Assembly: GCF_000334455.1 (NCBI RefSeq)
Contig: NZ_BANX01000047.1
Location: 1 to 33,692, forward strand
Source of the DNA: Gordonia soli NBRC 108243
Lineage (GTDB): Bacteria; Actinomycetota; Actinomycetes; Mycobacteriales; Mycobacteriaceae
Direction: 5' to 3'
DNA length: 33,692 bases
Below the pieces are notes generated by a model. It had not been told where the DNA came from. It was given only the letters and a program-made list of their open reading frames with translations, and ran no database searches. This document shows, one piece after another, positions 1 to 6,132 of the stretch (positions within the stretch are counted from its first letter, which is position 1; each line of letters begins with the position of its first letter). Position numbers and translations under genes: made by a program.

Positions 1-2
1 GC

Positions 3-212
3 GTCTGGCAGCACTCCCGCAAGGGTCGCATCGAAGGCGAGATCGTGTGGCAGAAGGGTGAATGGATTCACATCCGCCTCACCGGCGACCATCACCTCCG
101 CTTTGCGTCAGAAGCAAACCGGGGTCGCGTCGAACTTGACGGAAGCCACATCACCGTCCGGCGTTCTCTACTCACCCCCGCCCCTGCTCCCGATACGGAG
201 GACAACCGATGA
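3..212 (+). CDS. Partial hypothetical protein (C-terminal 69 codons)
   Basis: This reading frame is open from the left edge of the window and ends with TGA at 210-212, so only the C-terminal part is visible. The visible residues begin VWQHSRKGRIEGEIVW and are rich in basic and aromatic residues, with a proline-alanine tail before the end TEDNR. The pattern suggests a small beta-rich protein, but I do not recognise a family. Its stop overlaps the ATG of the next gene at 209, the usual ATGA coupling of phage operons. The start lies outside the window. Confidence 0.55.
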   Translation, partial: VWQHSRKGRIEGEIVWQKGEWIHIRLTGDHHLRFASEANRGRVELDGSHITVRRSLLTPAPAPDTEDNR

Positions 213-649
213 GCGCAGCCAGGTTTGATCGAGTGGGCGATGCTATTGCTCGCGTGATGAATGAGTGGGCGGACTCGATCCGGGCGACTGCGGAGAAGCG
301 GTGGCTGACCGCGTATGCGCAGGGTTTGGAGGACGGGAAGACGTCGGCCGCAGCTATGACCCCTCATCTACCTGACCGAGGACAACCGATGAGTGAGACC
401 CCGGACCTGCTGCAGGCGTTGAAGGATTCGCTTCGCCGTGATCCTGCTGTCGCCGCAGCACAACGAGCGTGGGACAGGGGGACCGAGCCCGACTTGGGCT
501 ACGACGACATGATCGCCGCCGCCCGTGAAGCTCTGGCACCAATCCGAGCTGTCGCGGCGCGGTATGAGGACGACTACATCGGCGGATTCTCGATCGACGA
601 CATCTTGACCGAGCTTCGGCCCCTCATCTACGCCGAGGAGGAGTTGTGA
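209..649 (+). CDS. Hypothetical phage protein, 146 aa, with a second in-frame start at 389
   Basis: The ATG at 209 has a good Shine-Dalgarno (GGAGG, 197-201) seven bases upstream and overlaps the previous stop. Residues 1-50 are predicted helical and charged. Residues 61-146, from a second methionine, read MSETPDLLQALKDSLRRDP and end in an acidic tail. The second methionine has its own Shine-Dalgarno at the same spacing, inside an almost identical copy of the first start region. The ORF may therefore be one protein, two nested products, or a fusion of two formerly separate small genes. No enzymatic motif is visible. The position in a run of short overlapping genes fits early accessory genes of an actinobacteriophage. 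Function unknown. Confidence 0.55.
   Translation: MSAARFDRVGDAIARVMNEWADSIRATAEKRWLTAYAQGLEDGKTSAAAMTPHLPDRGQPMSETPDLLQALKDSLRRDPAVAAAQRAWDRGTEPDLGYDDMIAAAREALAPIRAVAARYEDDYIGGFSIDDILTELRPLIYAEEEL
378..391 (+). promoter_or_regulatory. Internal ribosome binding site and ATG (389) duplicating the 209 start region
   Basis: GAGGACAACCGATGAG occurs at both 198-213 and 378-393. In both places the GAGG core sits seven bases before the ATG. Translation from 389 would give an 86-aa protein ending at 649. The sequence supports a usable site but not that it is used. Confidence 0.4.
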
Positions 650-867
650 GCAATCCGGCCAAACAGGAAGCGTTCAAGCTGCTGTCGGGGATGACCCCCG
701 AATCACCAGATGCGCGTGATGTTCCGATGGGCTTGGCCGCGATCGGATGGGCGTTACTGGCGCTGACGGAGGCCGTCGAAGCCGGTTCGGTTCCTGGTGG
801 ACGCTTCCCGACGTCCGACCAGGAACCTGCCCCCACCTCTGATGAGCGGATCGGGGGTGAGGGTTGA
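646..867 (+). CDS. Small hypothetical protein, 73 aa
   Basis: It starts at GTG 646, overlapping the previous TGA (647-649), and ends with TGA at 865-867, which in turn overlaps the next ATG. The protein begins MSNPAKQEAFKLLSG and has a mildly hydrophobic helix around residues 26-40 (MGLAAIGWALLALTEAVEAG). A hydrophilic, proline- and glycine-rich tail follows. The hydrophobic stretch is too alanine-rich and acidic to call a membrane segment with confidence. No family is recognised. Tight coupling on both sides suggests it is translated as part of the early operon. Confidence 0.5.
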   Translation: MSNPAKQEAFKLLSGMTPESPDARDVPMGLAAIGWALLALTEAVEAGSVPGGRFPTSDQEPAPTSDERIGGEG

Positions 868-1205
868 TGGGCACGGTAGACGGAGGGTCCGACAACTCGA
901 TCGAGCGCGTGCACACCGGCGACGTCGTCCAGGACTGGTGCTCACATATGACTGTGCGGGAGCTGATGGCGAAGCTCGCGACCGCTCCCCCGGATGCTCA
1001 GGTGCTGATCAGCGACAACGAGCGCGGGCATTGCGAGGAGTTGGCGGTCTACCGCTTCGACGGAGCGCGGTTCCCGATCGCCGGCGGGCTGTGCATGGGC
1101 ACCGCAACGACCGATCTCGACATGAGGGATCTTGGCGATCGGCCGCGCACCCCGGCGACCTTCGTGATCCTGTCCCAGTTCGGCGAAGACGGCGAGGAAT
1201 TGTGA
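867..1205 (+). CDS. Small hypothetical protein, 112 aa
   Basis: ATG 867 overlaps the previous stop and is chosen for that reason. A TTG three bases earlier and an in-frame ATG at 948 are alternatives. The segment from 948 reads MTVRELMAKLATAPPDAQV followed by an acidic LISDNE stretch. This 'VRELMAKLATAPPDAQVLI' pattern is common in small phage proteins of unknown role: a short helix followed by a beta strand carrying acidic residues. If 948 is the true start, the first 27 residues are untranslated. No catalytic motif is seen. Ends at TGA 1203-1205, overlapping the GTG start of the HTH gene. Confidence 0.5.
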   Translation: MGTVDGGSDNSIERVHTGDVVQDWCSHMTVRELMAKLATAPPDAQVLISDNERGHCEELAVYRFDGARFPIAGGLCMGTATTDLDMRDLGDRPRTPATFVILSQFGEDGEEL

Positions 1206-1900
1206 CCCAGCAGGCGAATGTCGACGGCTTTTTCATCACCCGCGCGGAGATCGATCACCTGAAGGAGAAGCTCGACGCGGTGGTGCACCCCGACCTCCTC
1301 GACGCGATGTACGCCGCGCTGGCCGCCGACGCATCAATGGGCGGCATCGCAGGTGGAGGTGGCGGACACAAGCAGCAGCACTCAAAACCGCCGTACGCCA
1401 TGCACATTGACGCACTCATCGACGAATTGCACAACGAACTCACCACCGTGATCCGCGACATGTGCGAGACACGCAAGATTGAGGTGCCCGACATCGGTGG
1501 CGCAACGCAGGATGCCGCTCGCTGGCTGATCCGCTACCGATTCGGGCTCGCGCTCATGGAGGAAGCGCCACTGCACTACCGGCACCTGACGACCGTGATC
1601 GACAAGTGCCTCCGGTCGGTCAATCAGCTTCAGCCCGAGTACCGCGTGACGCCAGCGAAGGTGGAGGCGGCGAACCGGCAGGTGGTCACAGCCAGACAGG
1701 TGGAGAAGCTGGCGCGTCAGCTCGGCGACGAGGGCCGCGGCCTGACCGTGCGGCGAGTGAAATACCTCCGCGAGCACGACATGCTCACCGGCACCAAGGA
1801 TCACGACAGCGACACGTGGTTCTATCACCTCGGTGACGTCATTGCCGCTCACAAACGCGCTCGAGAGAACCGCGCGCGGCCAAAGGTGGACGTGAGATGA
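1202..1900 (+). CDS. Putative helix-turn-helix DNA-binding protein, 232 aa
   Basis: GTG 1202 overlaps the preceding TGA, and this start trims a long out-of-context N-terminal extension of the open frame. Residues 1-50 hold an acidic helical segment. A glycine- and histidine-rich linker (GGGGGHKQQHSK) follows, then a helical middle. The C-terminus, about residues 165-225, reads like a winged or MerR-type HTH: TARQVEKLARQLGDEG, then LTVRRVKYLREHDML, then a strand-like WFYHLGDVIAAHKRARE. Similar proteins are common just upstream of terminase in actinobacteriophages. It is the last early-type gene before the non-coding leader, so it could act on that promoter or operator; this is inference from position only. 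Confidence 0.6.
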   Translation: MTQQANVDGFFITRAEIDHLKEKLDAVVHPDLLDAMYAALAADASMGGIAGGGGGHKQQHSKPPYAMHIDALIDELHNELTTVIRDMCETRKIEVPDIGGATQDAARWLIRYRFGLALMEEAPLHYRHLTTVIDKCLRSVNQLQPEYRVTPAKVEAANRQVVTARQVEKLARQLGDEGRGLTVRRVKYLREHDMLTGTKDHDSDTWFYHLGDVIAAHKRARENRARPKVDVR

Positions 1901-1920
1901 CGAAACGCTGCGCGGGGTAC

Positions 1921-1953
1921 TTGACAAAATTGTCCGCGGTGGGGTGCTAGGCT
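1921..1953 (+). promoter_or_regulatory. Candidate late promoter
   Basis: A consensus TTGACA lies at 1921-1926. An extended -10 (TGC TAGGCT) lies at 1945-1953. The spacer to TAGGCT is 21 bases, longer than optimal, so the extended TGN motif would have to compensate. A short dyad, GACAA (1923-1927) / TTGTC (1930-1934), overlaps the -35 and could be an operator. The site sits between the early-type genes and the packaging genes. Confidence 0.4.
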
Positions 1954-1963
1954 GTGCGCCGTA

Positions 1964-2001
1964 GGCGTTTCCCGTATCCGCGGGAGGCGCCTTTCGTGTT
2001 T
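1964..2001 (+). terminator. Terminator-like hairpin at the head of the late leader
   Basis: GGCGTTTCCCG (1964-1974) pairs with CGGGAGGCGCC (1981-1991) through 11 pairs, two of them G-U, with a six-base loop. A T-rich run (TTTCGTGTTT) follows. It could terminate the upstream early operon. It also lies within about 10 bases of the start expected for the promoter at 1921-1953, so it may act as an attenuator. Confidence 0.5.
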
Positions 2002-2009
2002 CCCAGACC

Positions 2010-2132
2010 CCACCACGGCGCGGAAAACCGCCCTCACTCCGTCATCGGCCAGTGGCCCGAACGAGTGAACGCCATCCCCCAACGTCGGCGATTCCGACCC
2101 TTCGACGGAAAACCGCGACCGCGCCGTGGTGG
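2010..2132. other. Non-coding element with long-range 14-bp inverted repeat, candidate cos/packaging site or structured RNA
   Basis: CCACCACGGCGCGG (2010-2023) is perfectly complementary to CCGCGCCGTGGTGG (2119-2132). The 95-base interior contains TCACTC (2034-2039) / GAGTGA (2063-2068) enclosing GGCC-AGT-GGCC (2047-2057), and GTCGG (2084-2088) / CCGAC (2094-2098). The decamer CGGAAAACCG occurs twice, at 2021-2030 and 2106-2115, next to each outer arm. No coding frame is supported between 1901 and 2162. The dyads and direct repeats would suit a terminase-binding site. They would also suit a branched RNA in the late transcript leader. The sequence alone does not decide between the two. Confidence 0.45.
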
Positions 2133-2162
2133 CCCCCAAGACCCTCGATCTGAGGTGGTCGC

Positions 2163-2300
2163 GTGCTCTCCTGGCTCCCGATCCTTCCGATCTACGTCAT
2201 CGCGAGAATCTGCGCCGAGCTGAGCGAACGCCGGCGACGACGCGCCGAGCGAGACCAGGCGTGGGCGGACGCGTGGGACGAGGAGTGGGTGCACCGCTGA
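2163..2300 (+). CDS. Small hydrophobic-then-basic protein, 45 aa
   Basis: A short frame starts at GTG 2163 after GAGGTGG (2152-2158) and ends with TGA at 2298-2300, which overlaps the HNH start. The protein begins MLSWLPILPIYVIARICAEL, an N-terminal hydrophobic helix of about 18 residues. An arginine-rich stretch (SERRRRRAERD) and an acidic, tryptophan-containing tail follow. The layout is that of a small single-pass membrane or amphipathic peptide. It is supported by the ribosome binding site, the overlap and the sensible amino-acid pattern rather than by homology. Function unknown; it may simply couple translation to the HNH gene. Confidence 0.5.
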   Translation: MLSWLPILPIYVIARICAELSERRRRRAERDQAWADAWDEEWVHR

Positions 2301-2677
2301 TGGCGCCGAAGACCTCCGCACACAAGCGCGGCCTCGGGTATCAACATCGCAAGACTCGCGACGGCCTGCTGCGAGTGCACGTGGATGGCACCCCGTGCTG
2401 GTGGTGTGGCGAGCCCATGTTCCGCGACCCGACGCTGAACGTGGACTACAACCCGATGAGCTCCGACCCTGACACGGGCATTCTCGCCGCCGATCACTCA
2501 CACTCTCGCGCCCACGGCGGCGCGAAGGCAGACCGACTTCTCCATGGACGCTGCAACAAGCAGCGGGGTGACGGTAGTCGCGATCACCTCAGGCCGGCGA
2601 TCACCGGTGGTCGCGTGGAAGATCCGACGGCCATCGCGCCCGAACTGGGCGTTCGGGCCATGGCATGGCCCCGATAA
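2300..2677 (+). CDS. HNH endonuclease, 125 aa
   Basis: The start at ATG 2300 overlaps the previous TGA; the open frame extends further upstream but only with low-complexity arginine-rich sequence. The HNH fold is readable. A CWWC zinc knuckle lies at residues 33-36, an ADHSHSRAHGG segment with the conserved D-H near 65-66, and a closing HGRCNKQRG near 82-90 supplies the asparagine and second cysteine region. HNH proteins next to terminase are typical of cos-type siphoviruses (HK97-like and many actinobacteriophages). There the HNH protein works with the large terminase in cutting concatemers at cos. The location directly before the terminase genes supports that packaging role. Confidence 0.85.
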   Translation: MAPKTSAHKRGLGYQHRKTRDGLLRVHVDGTPCWWCGEPMFRDPTLNVDYNPMSSDPDTGILAADHSHSRAHGGAKADRLLHGRCNKQRGDGSRDHLRPAITGGRVEDPTAIAPELGVRAMAWPR

Positions 2678-2708
2678 CCCCGGCTACCGCCCGGGGGAGA
2701 GAGAAAAA

Positions 2709-2732
2709 GCGAGACTACCGGCGGAGTCTCGC
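2709..2732. other. Hairpin in the HNH-terminase intergenic region
   Basis: GCGAGACT (2709-2716) and AGTCTCGC (2725-2732) form a perfect 8-bp stem with an 8-base loop. A second short stem, CCCCGG (2678-2683) / CCGGGG (2691-2696), starts immediately after the HNH stop codon. No clean T-run follows, so termination is doubtful. The 124-base gap (2678-2801) may instead contain packaging sequences or a transcript-processing site. Confidence 0.4.
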
Positions 2733-2801
2733 CGTAGGGGCCCTCTCAAGATTTTCGGCCGCCTGACCTGCGTGGATGCCCAGACGACTGGAGGTGCGCT
2801 C

Positions 2802-3188
2802 GTGACGTTGTCCGATGACCTCCTCGCGATCGCTGAGGGCAGACCTGCTCGCGACCGTGCTGCGATCACTGCGTTCGCCGGTCAGGTGCGGCGTGCAGAG
2901 TCTGCCCGTGACCGCATTGATACCGACGGTGTGGTGGTCGAGAAGGCCAACGGTGACCTCGTCGCTCACCCGGCGGTGGAGATCGAGCGGTCGGCATCGC
3001 GTGAGATTCGCGGGTGGGTAGAGCGCAGGCCTGATCTGTTCGGCAGTGTCCTGATTCATCGAGATGACTTGATGCCGTTGGGTTCGCCTGCTGATCAGTC
3101 GGACGATGACGATGCGGCCGACGATGCGCCGCCGAGTCTCGAGGATGAACTTGCCAGGGCTCGCGCCGCTCGGTCATCGCCAGCCTAG
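2802..3188 (+). CDS. Terminase small subunit, 128 aa
   Basis: GTG 2802 follows GGAGGTG (2790-2796). The protein begins MTLSDDLLAIAEGRPARDR. Residues 30-60 contain a helical ARDRIDTDGVVVE segment, then KANGDLVAHPAVEIERSASR, the pattern of P27-like small terminases of Gram-positive phages (short protein, 'hP.......r....r.....lGl' region). The C-terminal third is acidic (DQSDDDDAADDAPP) and then helical. The protein is expected to recognise the packaging site and recruit the large subunit. Its 3' end overlaps the terminase large subunit by 44 bases. Identification rests on size, position between HNH and large terminase, and the middle segment. Confidence 0.65.
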   Translation: MTLSDDLLAIAEGRPARDRAAITAFAGQVRRAESARDRIDTDGVVVEKANGDLVAHPAVEIERSASREIRGWVERRPDLFGSVLIHRDDLMPLGSPADQSDDDDAADDAPPSLEDELARARAARSSPA

Positions 3189-4749
3189 GGTTCACCACCA
3201 GGTTGCCGGCGCGGTCGACTTCGAGCGTGGCGAGGAAGCGCTCGACATCGCGTGGACTGCGGGCGCAACGCTTCTCGACTGGCAGTGCGATGTGGTGCGT
3301 CAGGGTATGGCGCGCACCGAGACTGGGCGGTGGGCTGCTCGCGAGGTGGGTCTGCTGGTTGCGAGGCAGAACGGCAAGACCGCCTCGATCGAGGTGGTCG
3401 AGCTCGCGTGGATGCTGAAGGAACCAGGCGTCCACATCCTGCACACAGCGCACGAGTTCCAGACCGCACTGGAGTCGATGGGCCGACTGCAGGGCCTGAT
3501 CAACTCGCACCCGCTGCTCGAGGATCAGGTCGACTCGATCCGGATTGGCAACGGCAAAGAGTGGATCCGGTTGAAGAACGGCAGCGAGATCCGCTACCGC
3601 ACTCGAACGAAGTCGGGCCTGCGTGGCTTCTCGGTCGACCGCCTGGTGATCGACGAGGCGATGATCTGGTCGAAGGCGAGTCAGGCTGCGATCCGTCCGT
3701 TGCTCACCACGGCGAAGAACCTCCAGATCTGGTACCTCGGTTCGGCTGCCGACGCCGAGGTGCACGAGCACTGCGGCAAGTGGGCGAGCCTGCGGGATGC
3801 GGCCATGTCAGCCAACCCGCCGAAGAACCTGCTGTGGATGGAGTGGTCGGCACCCGAGCCACCTGCTCGCACCGATGACGCTCTGGCTGACATCGAGGCG
3901 CGCGCGGCCTGGCGTGCAGATCCGAACACCTGGGCTGCGGCGAACCCGTCGCTGGGTCACGAGGTGGAGCCCGGGTACGCGCTCGTCTCTCACGAGTACA
4001 TCGAGGACGAACTCGACAGCTTCCGGAACGCGCTCGAGGAGTGGGAGATCGAGCGCCTCTCGTATGGCAGGTGGCCGTCATCGCACGCCGCGCACGAGCC
4101 GATCATCAAGGGCTGGTCCGACATGCGCAATCGTTCACCGAGGCTGACTGGCCCTATCGCGGTCGGGCTCGAACTCTCGCCCGATCGACGTCGTTGGGTG
4201 TTCGCTGCAGCGCAGCGAACCGACGACGGCCGTACGCACGTCGAGGTTGGATGGCCCGAGTCGTCGCCCGACGGTAGCGGTCTCACCAACGACCAAGCTG
4301 TGGCGTTCGTAGTCCGGATGGCTGAGGCGTGGGACCCAGTCGCAGTGGTGATCGACTCCCGGTCACCGACGGCGGTGATCGTGCCGAAGCTGATCGCCGT
4401 GGGGATTGAGCCCGAGAAGGCCACAACCCCGCAGATGGCTGCATGGTCTGGTGGCTTCCTCGACGACGCGGTGGCGGGCCTGTTGTCACACACCGATCAG
4501 CCGGCGCTCACCCGGGCGGTCGAGACCGTGGTGAAGCGAGACCTGCCACAGGGCGACTTCGTGTGGACCCGTACCGATGACGGCTCTACGGCGCCGATGA
4601 TCGCCGCCACGTTGGCGCACGGCGGGCTGGTGTCGTTCGGCTACGAGACGGCGACCGAACGCGCACTGCCCTCGGCCGGCGGCCGGCGCTCCACCCCGAC
4701 GACGCCAACTCGTTCGAGCGACCTCGACCTACTGTCCATCGGCTTCTGA
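3145..4749 (+). CDS. Terminase large subunit, 534 aa
   Basis: This is the packaging motor and nuclease. Numbered from ATG 3145, an atypical Walker A, ARQNGKT, lies at residues 73-79. Walker B LVIDEA ends with D170/E171. A coupling-motif-like segment, IWYLGSA, follows. The C-terminal half has the RNase H-like nuclease strands: AVGLELSPDRRRW, then AVVIDSRSP, and a later DD-containing region. ATG 3145 is preferred because MNLPGLAPLGHRQPRV is a typical N-terminus for the family; upstream codons in frame are arginine-rich and overlap the small subunit. The gene overlaps the small terminase by 44 bases and is followed by the portal gene after a strong ribosome binding site. Confidence 0.93.
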   Translation: MNLPGLAPLGHRQPRVHHQVAGAVDFERGEEALDIAWTAGATLLDWQCDVVRQGMARTETGRWAAREVGLLVARQNGKTASIEVVELAWMLKEPGVHILHTAHEFQTALESMGRLQGLINSHPLLEDQVDSIRIGNGKEWIRLKNGSEIRYRTRTKSGLRGFSVDRLVIDEAMIWSKASQAAIRPLLTTAKNLQIWYLGSAADAEVHEHCGKWASLRDAAMSANPPKNLLWMEWSAPEPPARTDDALADIEARAAWRADPNTWAAANPSLGHEVEPGYALVSHEYIEDELDSFRNALEEWEIERLSYGRWPSSHAAHEPIIKGWSDMRNRSPRLTGPIAVGLELSPDRRRWVFAAAQRTDDGRTHVEVGWPESSPDGSGLTNDQAVAFVVRMAEAWDPVAVVIDSRSPTAVIVPKLIAVGIEPEKATTPQMAAWSGGFLDDAVAGLLSHTDQPALTRAVETVVKRDLPQGDFVWTRTDDGSTAPMIAATLAHGGLVSFGYETATERALPSAGGRRSTPTTPTRSSDLDLLSIGF

Positions 4750-4768
4750 CCTGACGAGGAGGTGACCT

Positions 4769-6121
4769 GTGACGACACCCGATTCGACCCCACGCCCCGT
4801 CCCCTCGCTGCGCGAGAAGGGCTACGTGTCCGATCAGTCCTCGCTACCGACCTTCTCGCAGTGGCTCGAAGAGGAGCAGCTACCCGAGCTGCAGTTCCCG
4901 AACTGCCTGACCGTGTACTCGCGGATGGAGCGTGAGGACTCCCGGGTGTCGTCGCTACTGTCCGCGGTGAAGCTGCCGATCTTGCGGACCCCCTGGCGGA
5001 TTGAGCCGAACGGCGCTCGGGACGAAGTGGTGGAGCACGTCTCGCGCAACATCGGCCTTCCGGTCTTGGGTGCGTCCGCCGAGGACCCGTTGCCCCGCAC
5101 CCGGGGCCGCTTCTCGTGGACCCAGCACCTCGCCTGGGCGCTGAGCAACCTGCAGTACGGATTTTCCATCTTCGAGCAGGTGTATCGGATCGACGACGAC
5201 GGACGAGTGTGGCTAGCGAAGCTAGGTCCACGTCCACAGCGGACGGTGTCGAAGTTCAATGTGGCGCTCGATGGTGGTCTCGACTCGATCGAGCAGTACT
5301 CGCCCGCGTCCGACGGCCGGATCGTCTACGGGATCAAGCCGTTGACGCTGCCGATCAAACGGCTGGTGGTCTACACCCGCGACATGGAGCCCGGTCAGTG
5401 GACGGGTAAGTCGCTGTTGCGACCGTCCTACAAGCATTGGCTGCTCAAGGACGAGCTGATCCGCTACCAAGCGATGGCGATCCGCCGCAACGGCGTGGGC
5501 GTGCCGATTGGCGAGGCTCCCGAGCATGCGACGCAGGACGAGGTCGACAAGCTCGCCGAGATCGCAATGAGCTACCGCGGTGGCGAGACGGCTGGAGCGG
5601 CGTTGCCCGCGGGGGCGAAGCTCGAATTGAAGGGCGTGCAGGGCAACTTGCCCGACATCCAGCAGGCGATCGATTACCACGACAAGGCAATCGCGCTCGC
5701 CGGTCTCGCTCACTTCCTCAACCTGTCGGGCGGCGGCTCCTACGCACTCGCATCGGTGCAGGCCGACACGTTCGTGCAGTCGGTCCAGACCTTCGCCGAG
5801 ACTGTCCGCGACACCGCGACAGCTCACGTCATCGAGGACCTCGTCGATGTCAACTGGGGCCCGGACGAACCTGCGCCCCGACTGGTGTTCGACGAGATCG
5901 GATCTCGCCAAGACGCGACGGCCGCAGCGTTGAAGATGCTCGTCGACGCGGGCCTGCTCTCGCCGGACGTACTCGTGGAACAGACGATGCGCCAGCGTCT
6001 CGGCCTGCCTGCCAGGTCGTCTGACGCCGACTCCCCTCAACCCCCAGTTCCGCCGACGACAGCGCAGAACCGTCGCGGGCCGCGCAATCCCACCAGCGCT
6101 GCGCAGGCGACCCTCTTCTGA
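4769..6121 (+). CDS. Portal protein (DUF935/Mu gp29-like), 450 aa
   Basis: The start is GTG 4769 behind a very strong Shine-Dalgarno (GAGGAGGTGA). The portal forms the dodecameric ring through which DNA enters and to which the connector binds. Family features visible are an N-terminal REDSRVSSLLSAVKLPI segment and FSWTQHLAWALSNLQYGFSI near residues 112-131. The strand-rich LAKLGPRPQRTVSKF follows, then an IKRLVVYTRDMEPGQWTGKS loop and a helical GGSYALASVQADTF stem/crown region. These match the DUF935 (Mu gp29-like) group rather than the HK97 or SPP1 portals. The proline-rich last 30 residues are likely disordered. Placement between terminase and protease agrees. Confidence 0.85.
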   Translation: MTTPDSTPRPVPSLREKGYVSDQSSLPTFSQWLEEEQLPELQFPNCLTVYSRMEREDSRVSSLLSAVKLPILRTPWRIEPNGARDEVVEHVSRNIGLPVLGASAEDPLPRTRGRFSWTQHLAWALSNLQYGFSIFEQVYRIDDDGRVWLAKLGPRPQRTVSKFNVALDGGLDSIEQYSPASDGRIVYGIKPLTLPIKRLVVYTRDMEPGQWTGKSLLRPSYKHWLLKDELIRYQAMAIRRNGVGVPIGEAPEHATQDEVDKLAEIAMSYRGGETAGAALPAGAKLELKGVQGNLPDIQQAIDYHDKAIALAGLAHFLNLSGGGSYALASVQADTFVQSVQTFAETVRDTATAHVIEDLVDVNWGPDEPAPRLVFDEIGSRQDATAAALKMLVDAGLLSPDVLVEQTMRQRLGLPARSSDADSPQPPVPPTTAQNRRGPRNPTSAAQATLF

Positions 6122-6132
6122 TCGGAGTGACC

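Noticed and set aside
1897..1950. 17-codon frame starting MTKRCAGYLTK after the HTH gene
   Set aside because: It overlaps the candidate promoter and has no separate ribosome binding site; a leader peptide cannot be excluded but is not supported.
2043..2055. 13-base repeat CATCGGCCAGTGG shared with 32268-32280, considered as an att-like core
   Set aside because: Exact 13-mers are expected by chance several times in a GC-rich window of this size, and no integrase is visible.
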